In this document: positions 1-6,078 of the stretch, piece by piece | Layout of the letters: each line of letters opens with the position of its first letter | Numbering within the stretch: position 1 is the stretch's first letter | Assembly (NCBI GenBank): GCA_019239815.1 | Contig: JAFAZL010000402.1 | Span: 1 to 8,124 of the forward strand | Direction: 5' to 3' | DNA length: 8,124 bases | Source of the DNA: Acidobacteriota bacterium | GTDB taxonomy: Bacteria > Acidobacteriota > Terriglobia > Acidoferrales > UBA7541 | The notes under the pieces: model-generated | Databases searched by the model: none | What the model saw: the letters and a program-made list of their open reading frames with translations, nothing else | What the model was told of the DNA's origin: nothing | Position numbers and translations under genes: made by a program

Positions 1-6
1 CGAGGT

Positions 7-717
7 TTACACATTGATGCTCGGCGTTTTCTGGTCGTTACATACGACGGCGCGGATGAGTTCCAGCAGAGGAAGCGGAAGAGGTTCGGCCTCGCGCTGG
101 ACGAAAATCGGATTTGCCCTGAGAACTTGGAGCGGGAAGTTGCGCCACGAGGTTGCCGCCTTCTCTCCGTTTTCATTCGTGGGAATCGGCTCGCGCAGGA
201 CGAACGCCGAGGAGCGGTCGAGTTGGAGCAGCGCGGAGTCTTTGAAATCGGATTTTCCGGGATGCAACACCATGAGAAAGAGATCGGGCCTGAGAAATTG
301 CAGGAGCGTGTTGCTTTCGAGGATGACGTGGATGGAAGATGCGCCATTGTTGCGGCCGCGGTCTCGGGCGATTTCGTCGAGGGCAGTGCGAAGCAGCGGC
401 ATGCCCTCGGCGAGGAAGCCTTGTTTGGTACGGAGCCAGAAGCTGCGTTGAGCACCGGCGGCGAGAAAGCGTGAGCTATCGGTGCCGGTGTTTGCATGGC
501 GCTCCCAATCGAGAGCGCAAACGTGTTCATCCAGCGCGCAATTGCAATCGTGGCCGTTGCGGGCGCAGACGCCGTGACCATACTGCGTGATTTTTCCGGC
601 GATCCAGTTGGCTTCGGGAACCGCGGAAATGATGTCGCAGACCAGTTGCGTCTTGCCGATGCCGCGCGTGTGTCCGCCGATTACGATGATGGTTGGGTTG
701 CTTTGTTGCACAGACAT
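7..717 (-). CDS. P-loop NTPase, SIMIBI/MobB-like, with Cys-rich insert
   Basis: The 236-residue protein probably binds and hydrolyses a nucleotide; its substrate is unknown. Seen: a deviant Walker A, GHTRGIGKT (residues 15-23). Its G-x5-GKT spacing is like BioD and CobB/CbiA rather than the classic G-x4-GKT. There is also a TDSSRFLAAGA stretch (79-89) that resembles the D-S-x-R-x-x-x-AGA segment of MobB (molybdopterin-guanine dinucleotide synthesis), and a VILESN strand (131-136) like the MobB/CobB core. Between them lies C51-x6-C58-x-C60-x6-C67 with nearby H48, H56 and H65, which could bind a metal or Fe-S cluster (inference). The ATG at 717 has no clear Shine-Dalgarno sequence. It begins 44 bp after the lpxD stop on the same strand, so cotranscription and reinitiation are likely. 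No other molybdenum gene is nearby, so a true MobB role is doubtful. The reading frame is near certain; the function is not. Confidence 0.8.
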   Translation of the reverse strand: MSVQQSNPTIIVIGGHTRGIGKTQLVCDIISAVPEANWIAGKITQYGHGVCARNGHDCNCALDEHVCALDWERHANTGTDSSRFLAAGAQRSFWLRTKQGFLAEGMPLLRTALDEIARDRGRNNGASSIHVILESNTLLQFLRPDLFLMVLHPGKSDFKDSALLQLDRSSAFVLREPIPTNENGEKAATSWRNFPLQVLRANPIFVQREAEPLPLPLLELIRAVVCNDQKTPSINV

Positions 718-761
718 TTGGCGTTGCGATGCTTCTCAGATTCACGCGCCAGCTTGCGGCG

Positions 762-1781
762 CTAGCCGCGGACCTTCGCTTCTAACTCTTTGATGCGCGC
801 GGCCAAGTCCGGGAGTCTGCCATACCAAGCGTACTCTTCCTTGAATCGTTCCAGCGGCCGTGCGGGCGTACCCCAAACGGTTTGCCCACTGCGAATCACC
901 TTGCCACCGAGAACCCCAGACTGGCCGCCGATGACGGCTCCGTCTTCGAGTTCGCAGCGTTCGCCGAAGCCCGCCTGGCCACCGACAACCACATTCTTGC
1001 CGAAGGTGCACGAACCAGAGAGCCCCGCCAGCGCAGCGATCACGGTGTGCGCACCGATTTTGCAGTTGTGGCCGATGTGCACCAGGTTGTCGAGCTTCAC
1101 ACCCTTGCCGATGACCGTGTCGTCGAGCGAGCCGCGATCGATCGTGGTGTTCGCGCCGATCTCGACGTCGTCACCAATTTCGACGATGCCGGCCTGCGGA
1201 AATTTCCAGTGGCGACCTTCGCCATGGGCATAGCCGAAGCCATCGGCGCCAATCACGGCACCCGAATGAATCTCGACGCGATTGCCGATGCGAACATCGT
1301 TGTAAAGCGTGACACGCGGATGAATGCGGCAGTCGTTGCCGATGTGGCAGTCTGCGGCGATTGTTGTGTGCGGACCGATCTGAGAGCGATCGCCGACGCT
1401 CGCGTTTTCACCGATCACGACGTACGGGCCGATGTGCGCAGTTTGCGCGATTTTCGCGGTTACCGCGACGATGGCAGTGGGGTGAATGCCCGACGGGGCG
1501 AGCGTGGGTCGGTCGAGAAGGAGCGCGGCGGCTTTGGCGAATGCAACTTTCGGTTGCTGATGTCGCAGGACGGTCTTGCCAGGGAGTTCGACGCCATCGG
1601 GCGCGACGGCGCATGCGGCCGCCGACGCGGATGCGCGCGCGACATTCTTTGCCGAATCGACGTAGATGAGCTCCGTTTCTTGCGCTCGCTCCGGCGCCGC
1701 GATGCCGCGCAATTCCCACGAAGCATCACCTTCAATGCGCGCACCGATTTGAGTTGCAATTTCCTGCACTGTTTTTTTCAT
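762..1781 (-). CDS. lpxD: UDP-3-O-acylglucosamine N-acyltransferase LpxD
   Basis: LpxD transfers a 3-hydroxyacyl chain from acyl-ACP to the 2-amino group of UDP-3-O-acyl-glucosamine, the third step of lipid A synthesis, in the cytoplasm. Counting from the chosen ATG (339 aa; E. coli LpxD is 341): residues 1-95 form the N-terminal uridine-binding domain. Residues 98-300 are a left-handed beta helix of hexapeptide repeats (e.g. [20 protein letters not shown]). The family signature GADGFGYA is at 178-185. The IGHN motif carries His238, matching the catalytic His239 of E. coli. A C-terminal helix follows (about 316-339). The start at 1781 is preferred because GGAG lies 4 nt upstream and the N terminus ([13 protein letters not shown]) then aligns with known LpxD. 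A GTG at 1832 would add 17 residues and overlap the upstream stop (TAGTG). It is the middle gene of a three-gene minus-strand operon; lpxA and fabZ, frequent partners, are not in view. Confidence 0.95.
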   Translation of the reverse strand: MKKTVQEIATQIGARIEGDASWELRGIAAPERAQETELIYVDSAKNVARASASAAACAVAPDGVELPGKTVLRHQQPKVAFAKAAALLLDRPTLAPSGIHPTAIVAVTAKIAQTAHIGPYVVIGENASVGDRSQIGPHTTIAADCHIGNDCRIHPRVTLYNDVRIGNRVEIHSGAVIGADGFGYAHGEGRHWKFPQAGIVEIGDDVEIGANTTIDRGSLDDTVIGKGVKLDNLVHIGHNCKIGAHTVIAALAGLSGSCTFGKNVVVGGQAGFGERCELEDGAVIGGQSGVLGGKVIRSGQTVWGTPARPLERFKEEYAWYGRLPDLAARIKELEAKVRG

Positions 1782-1785
1782 CGCA

Positions 1786-1793
1786 CTCCGCCT
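1786..1793 (-). promoter_or_regulatory. Ribosome binding site deciding the lpxD start
   Basis: On the minus strand the sequence AGGCGGAG ends 4 nt before the ATG at 1781. It is the best Shine-Dalgarno match near the lpxD start and argues against the GTG at 1832. Confidence 0.6.
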
Positions 1794-1831
1794 GTTCCGC
1801 TCGGCAATTCTTTTCGACTTTTCGCCGTTCA

Positions 1832-2743
1832 CTAGCCTAGGAATTCGTACAGTTTGGGCTCGCCCTCAGGCCGCGTCTTCCACCGCGCGTGGATCCAGAC
1901 CCACTGATCCGGATGTTTTCGAATGACGTCCTCGAGCACTTTGGCGAATCGCTGCGTATTTTCGAAGATGTCGCAGTCCGTGTCGCCGGTTCGAATCAAT
2001 TCGACGCGCGGCTCGAAGCGAAGACGATATTTGCGCAGGCTCGCGTCCCACCAACAGTAACCGGGAACGACGGCGGCGTCCGTGTGCAGCGCCACGCGTG
2101 CGAGACCGGTCGTCGTGCACGCAGGTTTGCCGAAGAAATCGACGAACACGCCTTCTTCGCGCATCGTGTTTTGATCGGCGAGGATGCCGACAGTTCCCTT
2201 CCCGTGCAAAATACGCAGCAATGCTCGCGCCGACTCGTTTTTGAAAATCGGCTCATTGCCCGAGAGACATCGATAGCGATTAACAAGCGCGTCGATCAGT
2301 GGATTGTCGAGCGGCCGCGCCATGTAATGCAGTGGAAATCCATAGAGGGCGTGCGCGAACGAAGAAAGCTCCCATGCGCCGATATGCCCGGTGAGATACA
2401 GCACGCCTTTGCCGCGCCGTTGGCCTTCGAGGAAATTCTCGTGGCCGTCGAGGATGACGTACCCCTCGATGTTTTCTTTTGTGTAGCGCGGAAGGCGGGC
2501 GAACTCGGCAGCCATCCAGCCGAGATTCCGCAACATGCTGCGAGTGACGGTGGCACGTTGCGCATCGCTCCAATCAGGAAACGCGAGGCGGAGGTTGAAT
2601 TCTGCAGTCTTACGCAGCTGCGGAAGTAGTCCATAAAGCAAACGCGCGATCGTCGCCGCGAGCGCGCGAGATACCGAACGCGGCAGCACTCCAAATATTT
2701 TCAGCAGCAGCCAGACCGCGGCGTATTCGAGGCGCTCTCGCAT
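1832..2743 (-). CDS. LpxL/HtrB-family lipid A secondary acyltransferase
   Basis: The 303-aa protein belongs to the lysophospholipid acyltransferase superfamily, HtrB/LpxL branch (E. coli LpxL is 306 aa). Family members move an acyl chain from acyl-ACP to a hydroxyacyl chain of the lipid A precursor at the inner membrane. Seen: a hydrophobic N-terminal segment (8-28) after a short basic start; the catalytic H-x4-E motif as HIGAWE (H120, E125) within [17 protein letters not shown] (141-148), a block typical of the family; GILADQN (186-192); and a C-terminal [12 protein letters not shown] (281-292), like the WxWxHRRWK end of family members. The ATG at 2743 has CGGAG 3 nt upstream. It is the first gene of the minus-strand operon and its stop lies 51 bp before the lpxD ATG, which supports a lipid A role. 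It could instead be a glycolipid or ornithine-lipid acyltransferase. Which acyl chain it uses cannot be read from the sequence. Confidence 0.9.
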   Translation of the reverse strand: MRERLEYAAVWLLLKIFGVLPRSVSRALAATIARLLYGLLPQLRKTAEFNLRLAFPDWSDAQRATVTRSMLRNLGWMAAEFARLPRYTKENIEGYVILDGHENFLEGQRRGKGVLYLTGHIGAWELSSFAHALYGFPLHYMARPLDNPLIDALVNRYRCLSGNEPIFKNESARALLRILHGKGTVGILADQNTMREEGVFVDFFGKPACTTTGLARVALHTDAAVVPGYCWWDASLRKYRLRFEPRVELIRTGDTDCDIFENTQRFAKVLEDVIRKHPDQWVWIHARWKTRPEGEPKLYEFLG

Positions 2744-2892
2744 CGTCTCCGTGTGAACTAATTTATCTCTGGCCGCAGCCGTGAAGCGCCGACAGTATGC
2801 ATTCTCCTATGATCCTGTCGCCACTCGGAATTGTCTCGCGTGCTCGCTTTGTGCCGCGCGGAATTCCAAGTGGGGCGTGCTAGACTCGCCGC
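2744..2892. promoter_or_regulatory. Divergent intergenic region, lipid A operon / GT39 gene
   Basis: This 149-bp spacer lies between two genes read away from each other, so promoters for both should lie here or reach into it. I found only partial boxes. On the minus strand there is TGGCGA, then CATACT 18 nt later. On the plus strand there is an isolated TATGAT (2808-2813) without a matching -35, and TAGACT at 2881 just before the GTG. GGAATTCC (about 2860-2867) is a short palindrome. No operator can be named. Confidence 0.4.
2747..2751 (-). promoter_or_regulatory. Shine-Dalgarno of the acyltransferase gene
   Basis: CGGAG on the minus strand sits 3 nt before the ATG at 2743. The spacing is short, but it is the only purine-rich match and no competing start is nearby. 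Confidence 0.4.
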
Positions 2893-4578
2893 GTGCCGAC
2901 TGAATCTCTCGCGCCAGGGCCCGACCCGAAGCAATCTCTTATTTCTCGCATACTGTGGTTCGTCGCGATCGTCGTCACGCTTTATTTCTGCTATTTCCAT
3001 CAGCTCGGCGTTGTCGGCTTGATGGGACCGGACGAGCCGCGCTACGCGTGGATCGCCCGCGACATGGCCGAAAGCGGCGACTGGATCACGCCGCGACTCT
3101 ACGGCACTCCGTGGTTTGAGAAACCGCCCCTGTACTACTGGGGCGCGGGCATCTGCTTTAAATTGTTTGGCGTGAGCGAAAGGACGGCGCGATTGCCCAG
3201 CGCCATCGCAGCGCTGTTGGCAACGTTGGCCCTCGGGTGGCTCGCCTGGCGCGTGTACGGCAGCGCGACAGCGCGATGGCTGCTGCTTCTGCTGCCTTCG
3301 ACAGCGGGAATGATCGGCTTCTCGCATTCGGCGGCGACCGACATGCCGTTCAGCGCGATGCTGACTTGTGCGATGGTTCCGGCGGCGGTTTTGCTCGGCG
3401 TCGTGCCGTCCACGCGCGAAGAGGCCGACTCGAATCGCGATAGCACCGGCGACTTGTCACGGAATGCGACCTTCGTCGCCGCCGCTTTGTTTGGGCTGTT
3501 CCTGGGCTACGCAATGCTCGCGAAGGGTCCGGCAGCGATCATCCTCTGCGGCGGCGCAATATTTTGCTGGTCGGCGTACACAGGCCGCTGGAGTGCGATA
3601 AAGCGATTGTTCCATCCCGTTGCCATCGCTGTGTTCTGCATCGTCGCGCTTCCGTGGTACATCCTTTGCGCGATTCGAAATCCGGATTTCCTGCGCGTCT
3701 TCATCCTCGAGCACAACTTCAAACGGTTTCTCACGCCGGAATTTCAGCACATTCAGCCGTTCTGGTATTACGGCGGAATTGTGTTGATCGCGTTCTTGCC
3801 CTGGACTCCAGCTTTGCTTTGGGCCTTCGTCGCGGGAATTCGGCGCATCGCGAGCGGCGAACGTTTGAGCGCGATGTCGGCCTTCCTGCTTTCTTGGTCG
3901 CTGTTTTGCCTCGTTTTCTTCACAATCTCGCGATCGAAATTGCCCGGATATATCCTGCCGGCGATTCCCGCGATCGGCTTACTGCTTGCGCGAGCGATCA
4001 CAAAACTCGGTGCGGCGCGACGCTGGTCATTTTTCGTCGTATCCCTCCTGCCGGGACTCGCGCTGGCAGCGATCTTCTTCGAATTGTTCAGCCACAACGA
4101 TCAGATTCTGAAGAAAGCTGTCGCGTACACCCCGGCGGTCGAACTCGCCGTGGCCGCGCTTGGCGCCGCGAATATCCTACTGGCGATTTTCTTCCTCTTT
4201 CGACGGCGGAATTTCGCCATCGTCGCGGGGGTCATCCCCATGCTATTCGCAATCTACATGGTGGACGACGCGCTGCCATTCACACCGATCTCAACGCAGT
4301 CCGGCCGCTACCTCGCCGACCAAATCCGCGCGGATGAAATCCCATTGAGGGCGCTGCGAGTCTTCAATCTCAAACGCGCCATGCTTTACGGAGTGAATTT
4401 TTATTTGCACACCGATCTTCTCGATCTGAATGGCACACCTACCCGCGAAGTCTATGTCCTGACGCAGGGCAACACTACATGCGACAAAATGCCCGCCGAA
4501 GTGCGCTGTGAAGACGTGTGGCAACGCCCCGCCGATGCCGACAGCGTACGCCTGTTGCACCTGACTCCAAATCGTTAG
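2893..4578 (+). CDS. ArnT-like GT39 polyprenyl-phosphate-sugar transferase
   Basis: The 561-aa integral membrane protein is of the GT39/PMT clan, closest in layout to ArnT (E. coli ArnT about 550 aa), which moves aminoarabinose from undecaprenyl phosphate to lipid A on the periplasmic face. Seen: a first membrane helix (19-43); then the first periplasmic loop with GPDEPRYA (45-52; D47 is the expected catalytic acid), ESGDWITPRLYG and FEKPPLYYW (75-83; E76 and K77 conserved in ArnT). About twelve more hydrophobic spans run to about 457, with KGP at 211-213 and SRSKLPGYILPAIPA (346-360), the equivalent of the ArnT K-x-KLPxYILP block. A soluble tail of about 100 residues follows. The start is a GTG; an in-frame TAG at 2881 rules out anything longer, and a later start would lose the first helix. 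The Shine-Dalgarno is weak. Its place beside lpxD suggests lipid A or another envelope acceptor; sugar and acceptor are inference. Confidence 0.9.
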   Translation: MPTESLAPGPDPKQSLISRILWFVAIVVTLYFCYFHQLGVVGLMGPDEPRYAWIARDMAESGDWITPRLYGTPWFEKPPLYYWGAGICFKLFGVSERTARLPSAIAALLATLALGWLAWRVYGSATARWLLLLLPSTAGMIGFSHSAATDMPFSAMLTCAMVPAAVLLGVVPSTREEADSNRDSTGDLSRNATFVAAALFGLFLGYAMLAKGPAAIILCGGAIFCWSAYTGRWSAIKRLFHPVAIAVFCIVALPWYILCAIRNPDFLRVFILEHNFKRFLTPEFQHIQPFWYYGGIVLIAFLPWTPALLWAFVAGIRRIASGERLSAMSAFLLSWSLFCLVFFTISRSKLPGYILPAIPAIGLLLARAITKLGAARRWSFFVVSLLPGLALAAIFFELFSHNDQILKKAVAYTPAVELAVAALGAANILLAIFFLFRRRNFAIVAGVIPMLFAIYMVDDALPFTPISTQSGRYLADQIRADEIPLRALRVFNLKRAMLYGVNFYLHTDLLDLNGTPTREVYVLTQGNTTCDKMPAEVRCEDVWQRPADADSVRLLHLTPNR

Positions 4579-4601
4579 GGAAATCCGGGCGGGTAAAGAC
4601 G

Positions 4602-5525
4602 CTAGTGGGCTGCCGGCGCGGCGCCGGTGGGCGGCAGCTTTAACAAAAAGAAGCTCACAACCCGGTTTTCATACGCACGCTTATCATCGTCGTCCATGCT
4701 GGCGAAATTTCCATGCGGGATCGTCGCCTGATCCTTCGGATCGGGCGCCTTGAGGTAAATCTGCCGCGTCACGTCGCCGAGTTCAGGGTCATCGGCCGCT
4801 TCGATGAATAATTTCTGAACGCCCGTGAGCGAGGTCATGCGCTTGGTATTCGAAAGCGGAAGCTCGCCGCGATACTGGTGATTCAGCCACTGAAAGCTGA
4901 ATTCGGCGGACTTAATCATCAGTGGAAACCCGCCAAGTCCCTGGCGCTCGACGCCGACGCGAACCATCTGTTCCGGCAAATCGTAGACCGAATCAAGTAC
5001 GAGCGCGCGAACGCGCTTGTCGTTTTCGGCTTCTCGCAAAGAAGCGTAGGCTCCAAGGTTGTAACCCCAAAGACCGAAGCTCGCGGGATTCACGTCGTTG
5101 CGTTGGGCGACAACATCGATGGCGGAACGGATTTCGTCGGCCTCGTGATAACCGAACGAAGTGATCCCATCGTTGGCGCCGTGCGCCGCGAAATCAAAAA
5201 CAAAAACGTTGTATTGGTGGTCTTGCAGCGCGGAAACCAGCGTCAGCAGTTCGCCTTTGCTCGAACCATAGCCGTGGCAAAGAATGATCGTCGATGCCCC
5301 GCGAAATCCGGGAAAAAACCACCCTTCACGCGTGCTCGGATTGCCCGGCACCGAAAATTGAATCGCGTCCGGCCGGCCCGGAAAGCTCTGCATGTTGATT
5401 TCGGTGCTGGTGCGTTGCGGCTTGACGATGCGGTAGACCAAAAATCCGGCAATCGCCAGCGTCGCCAATACGGCGAAGAATACCAACGCCAAAACGGCCG
5501 ACAGCAGCTTGATATACCAGCGCAT
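4602..5525 (-). CDS. Membrane-anchored alpha/beta-hydrolase-fold protein, Ser replaced by Asn
   Basis: From the ATG at 5525 the protein has 307 aa. It begins with one N-terminal membrane span (about 6-31), so the domain is probably held on the periplasmic side. Seen: the oxyanion strand TIILCHGYG (about 79-87), the DFAAHGANDG loop (111-120) common in the family, the nucleophile elbow LWGYNLG (152-158), a LVLDSVYD strand (176-183), LFIEAADDPEL (239-249, candidate acid Asp245/246) and PHGNF with His271. The elbow should read G-x-S-x-G, but the third residue is Asn156 (codon AAC, 5058-5060). Esterase or peptidase activity by the usual route is therefore unlikely unless this is a sequence error. 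Possible upstream starts are ATG 5564 (320 aa) and TTG 5594 (330 aa). None of the three has a clear Shine-Dalgarno; 5525 was chosen because the membrane anchor follows at once. It ends 23 bp from the convergent GT39 stop. Substrate unknown. Confidence 0.85.
   Translation of the reverse strand: MRWYIKLLSAVLALVFFAVLATLAIAGFLVYRIVKPQRTSTEINMQSFPGRPDAIQFSVPGNPSTREGWFFPGFRGASTIILCHGYGSSKGELLTLVSALQDHQYNVFVFDFAAHGANDGITSFGYHEADEIRSAIDVVAQRNDVNPASFGLWGYNLGAYASLREAENDKRVRALVLDSVYDLPEQMVRVGVERQGLGGFPLMIKSAEFSFQWLNHQYRGELPLSNTKRMTSLTGVQKLFIEAADDPELGDVTRQIYLKAPDPKDQATIPHGNFASMDDDDKRAYENRVVSFFLLKLPPTGAAPAAH
4609..4638 (+). terminator. Possible terminator hairpin after the GT39 gene
   Basis: GCTGCC (4609-4614) pairs with GGCAGC (4633-4638), and inside it CCGGCGC (4613-4619) is a perfect inverted repeat with GCGCCGG (4621-4627), so two foldings compete. 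It starts 30 nt after the GT39 stop and is followed by only three Ts. It overlaps the last codons of the convergent hydrolase gene, where Gly/Ala/Pro codons could produce it by chance. Confidence 0.3.
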
Positions 5526-5676
5526 CGGTCGGGCTTGGGTTTGCAGCTCGGCAAAAGTGACCATGAAGTTTGGGCGGCCCCGTGAGATCAGCAAAAAATG
5601 CGAATATCAACGAGGCAATTTGCATGCTAGCACATAGCCTGAAAGTGAAAATTTGCAAGTCGGAGGCATGTGCCTG

Positions 5677-5832
5677 ATGCGTACCGTGCGTTCTTGCGCC
5701 TCGCAACGAGGAGTCGTGACAGTCACGGTGAGAGCCGTCCCATCACTCGGAAACCGAATCGTTCGTTTGAACGCAATTACCCGCACAGCTTCCAAAATTG
5801 GGATTCGAACGCTCGTAAGGGAATCTGCTTAG
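5677..5832 (+). CDS. Candidate small ORF of 51 codons
   Basis: An ATG at 5677 opens a 51-aa frame, MRTVRSCASQ..., ending at TAG 5830-5832. CGGAGG (5661-5666) lies 10 nt upstream and is the best Shine-Dalgarno on the right half of the window. An in-frame ATG at 5668 is only 1 nt from it and too close. The predicted peptide is basic and valine-rich (VVTVTVRAV at 16-24) with no membrane span or known motif. A perfect 9-bp hairpin begins 11 nt after the stop, which would fit a small single-gene transcript. Against it: third-position GC is about half, lower than the neighbours, it uses CGA, AGA and GGA codons they avoid, and part overlaps the tRNA-like motif. It is unrecognised and may be non-coding. 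Confidence 0.25.
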   Translation: MRTVRSCASQRGVVTVTVRAVPSLGNRIVRLNAITRTASKIGIRTLVRESA

Positions 5833-5843
5833 GCGGGGAAATA

Positions 5844-5866
5844 AGGCCCGGCAATTCGCCGGGCCT
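5844..5866. terminator. Strong GC hairpin, probable factor-independent terminator
   Basis: AGGCCCGGC (5844-5852) and GCCGGGCCT (5858-5866) are perfectly complementary, giving a 9-bp stem with a 5-nt AATTC loop. Flanking bases are ATA on the left and CTCTATA on the right, so the T tract is weak on the plus strand and slightly better on the minus strand (TTATTT). It sits 11 nt after the small ORF stop and about 210 bp before the GNAT ATG, and would insulate that gene from upstream transcription. Confidence 0.6.
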
Positions 5867-6015
5867 CTATACAAATGATAAGATAACATCAACGGCACCG
5901 TTTGTCAAGACCGATTTGCAGTTCTCTGCTCTGTACCTTTGGGATCGCTCCACTCCATCCAATGAGCTTGATGTATTAGCGGCGTATCATAAGCCTCGGC
6001 ATAGCCGCTCGCGTT

Positions 6016-6043
6016 TTGTTTACTTAGAGTTGCCAGCTATGAT
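6016..6043 (+). promoter_or_regulatory. Possible sigma70-type promoter for the GNAT gene
   Basis: TTGTTT (6016-6021) is followed after 16 bp by TATGAT (6038-6043), four and five matches to the -35 and -10 consensus. It would start transcription about 30 nt before the ATG at 6079. Such matches arise by chance, so support is modest. Confidence 0.3.
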
Positions 6044-6078
6044 TGGGGGCTCCCGGCCGGTGCATTTCGGATCCGTTC

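Larger units (their letters stand above)
5526..6078. other. Gene-poor spacer with scattered signals
   Basis: About 550 bp lie between the hydrolase and GNAT genes without a confident gene. The 5' part (5595-5660) is AT-richer and has two AATTTGCA copies (5617-5624 and 5650-5657). The middle holds a candidate small ORF (5677-5832), a 13-bp palindrome CGTGACAGTCACG (5715-5727), CGTTC/GAACG around GTTT (5760-5773), a tRNA T-arm-like GGGATTCGAAC (5810-5820) and a strong hairpin (5844-5866). From 5867 to 6015 I see no coding signal, only AGCGGC (5978-5983) facing GCCGCT (6004-6009). Open frames here have mixed codon use unlike the neighbours. Confidence 0.6.

Noticed and set aside
1000..1460. Apparent periodic DNA repeats
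   Set aside because: The periodicity comes from the hexapeptide (left-handed beta helix) codons of lpxD, not from a DNA repeat or CRISPR array.
882..1835. 317-codon plus-strand frame opposite lpxD
   Set aside because: It is the mirror of the GC-rich hexapeptide-repeat coding pattern; its Asp/Val/Arg-rich product copies the repeat of lpxD on the other strand.
1889..2629. 246-codon plus-strand frame opposite the acyltransferase
   Set aside because: Antisense to a gene with catalytic motifs intact; no domain or start signal of its own.
3564..4337. 257-codon frame inside the GT39 gene
   Set aside because: Out-of-frame product is Arg/His-rich and lacks the hydrophobic spans seen in the real frame.
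4878..5585. 235-codon plus-strand frame opposite the hydrolase
   Set aside because: Antisense to the hydrolase core; no recognisable fold in its product.
5607..5795. 62-codon minus-strand frame in the spacer, TTG start
   Set aside because: No Shine-Dalgarno, rare start, no motif, and it lies antisense to the better-supported small ORF.
5978..6009. AGCGGC ... GCCGCT inverted repeat before the GNAT gene
   Set aside because: Only 6 bp with a 20-nt loop; expected by chance in GC-rich DNA.
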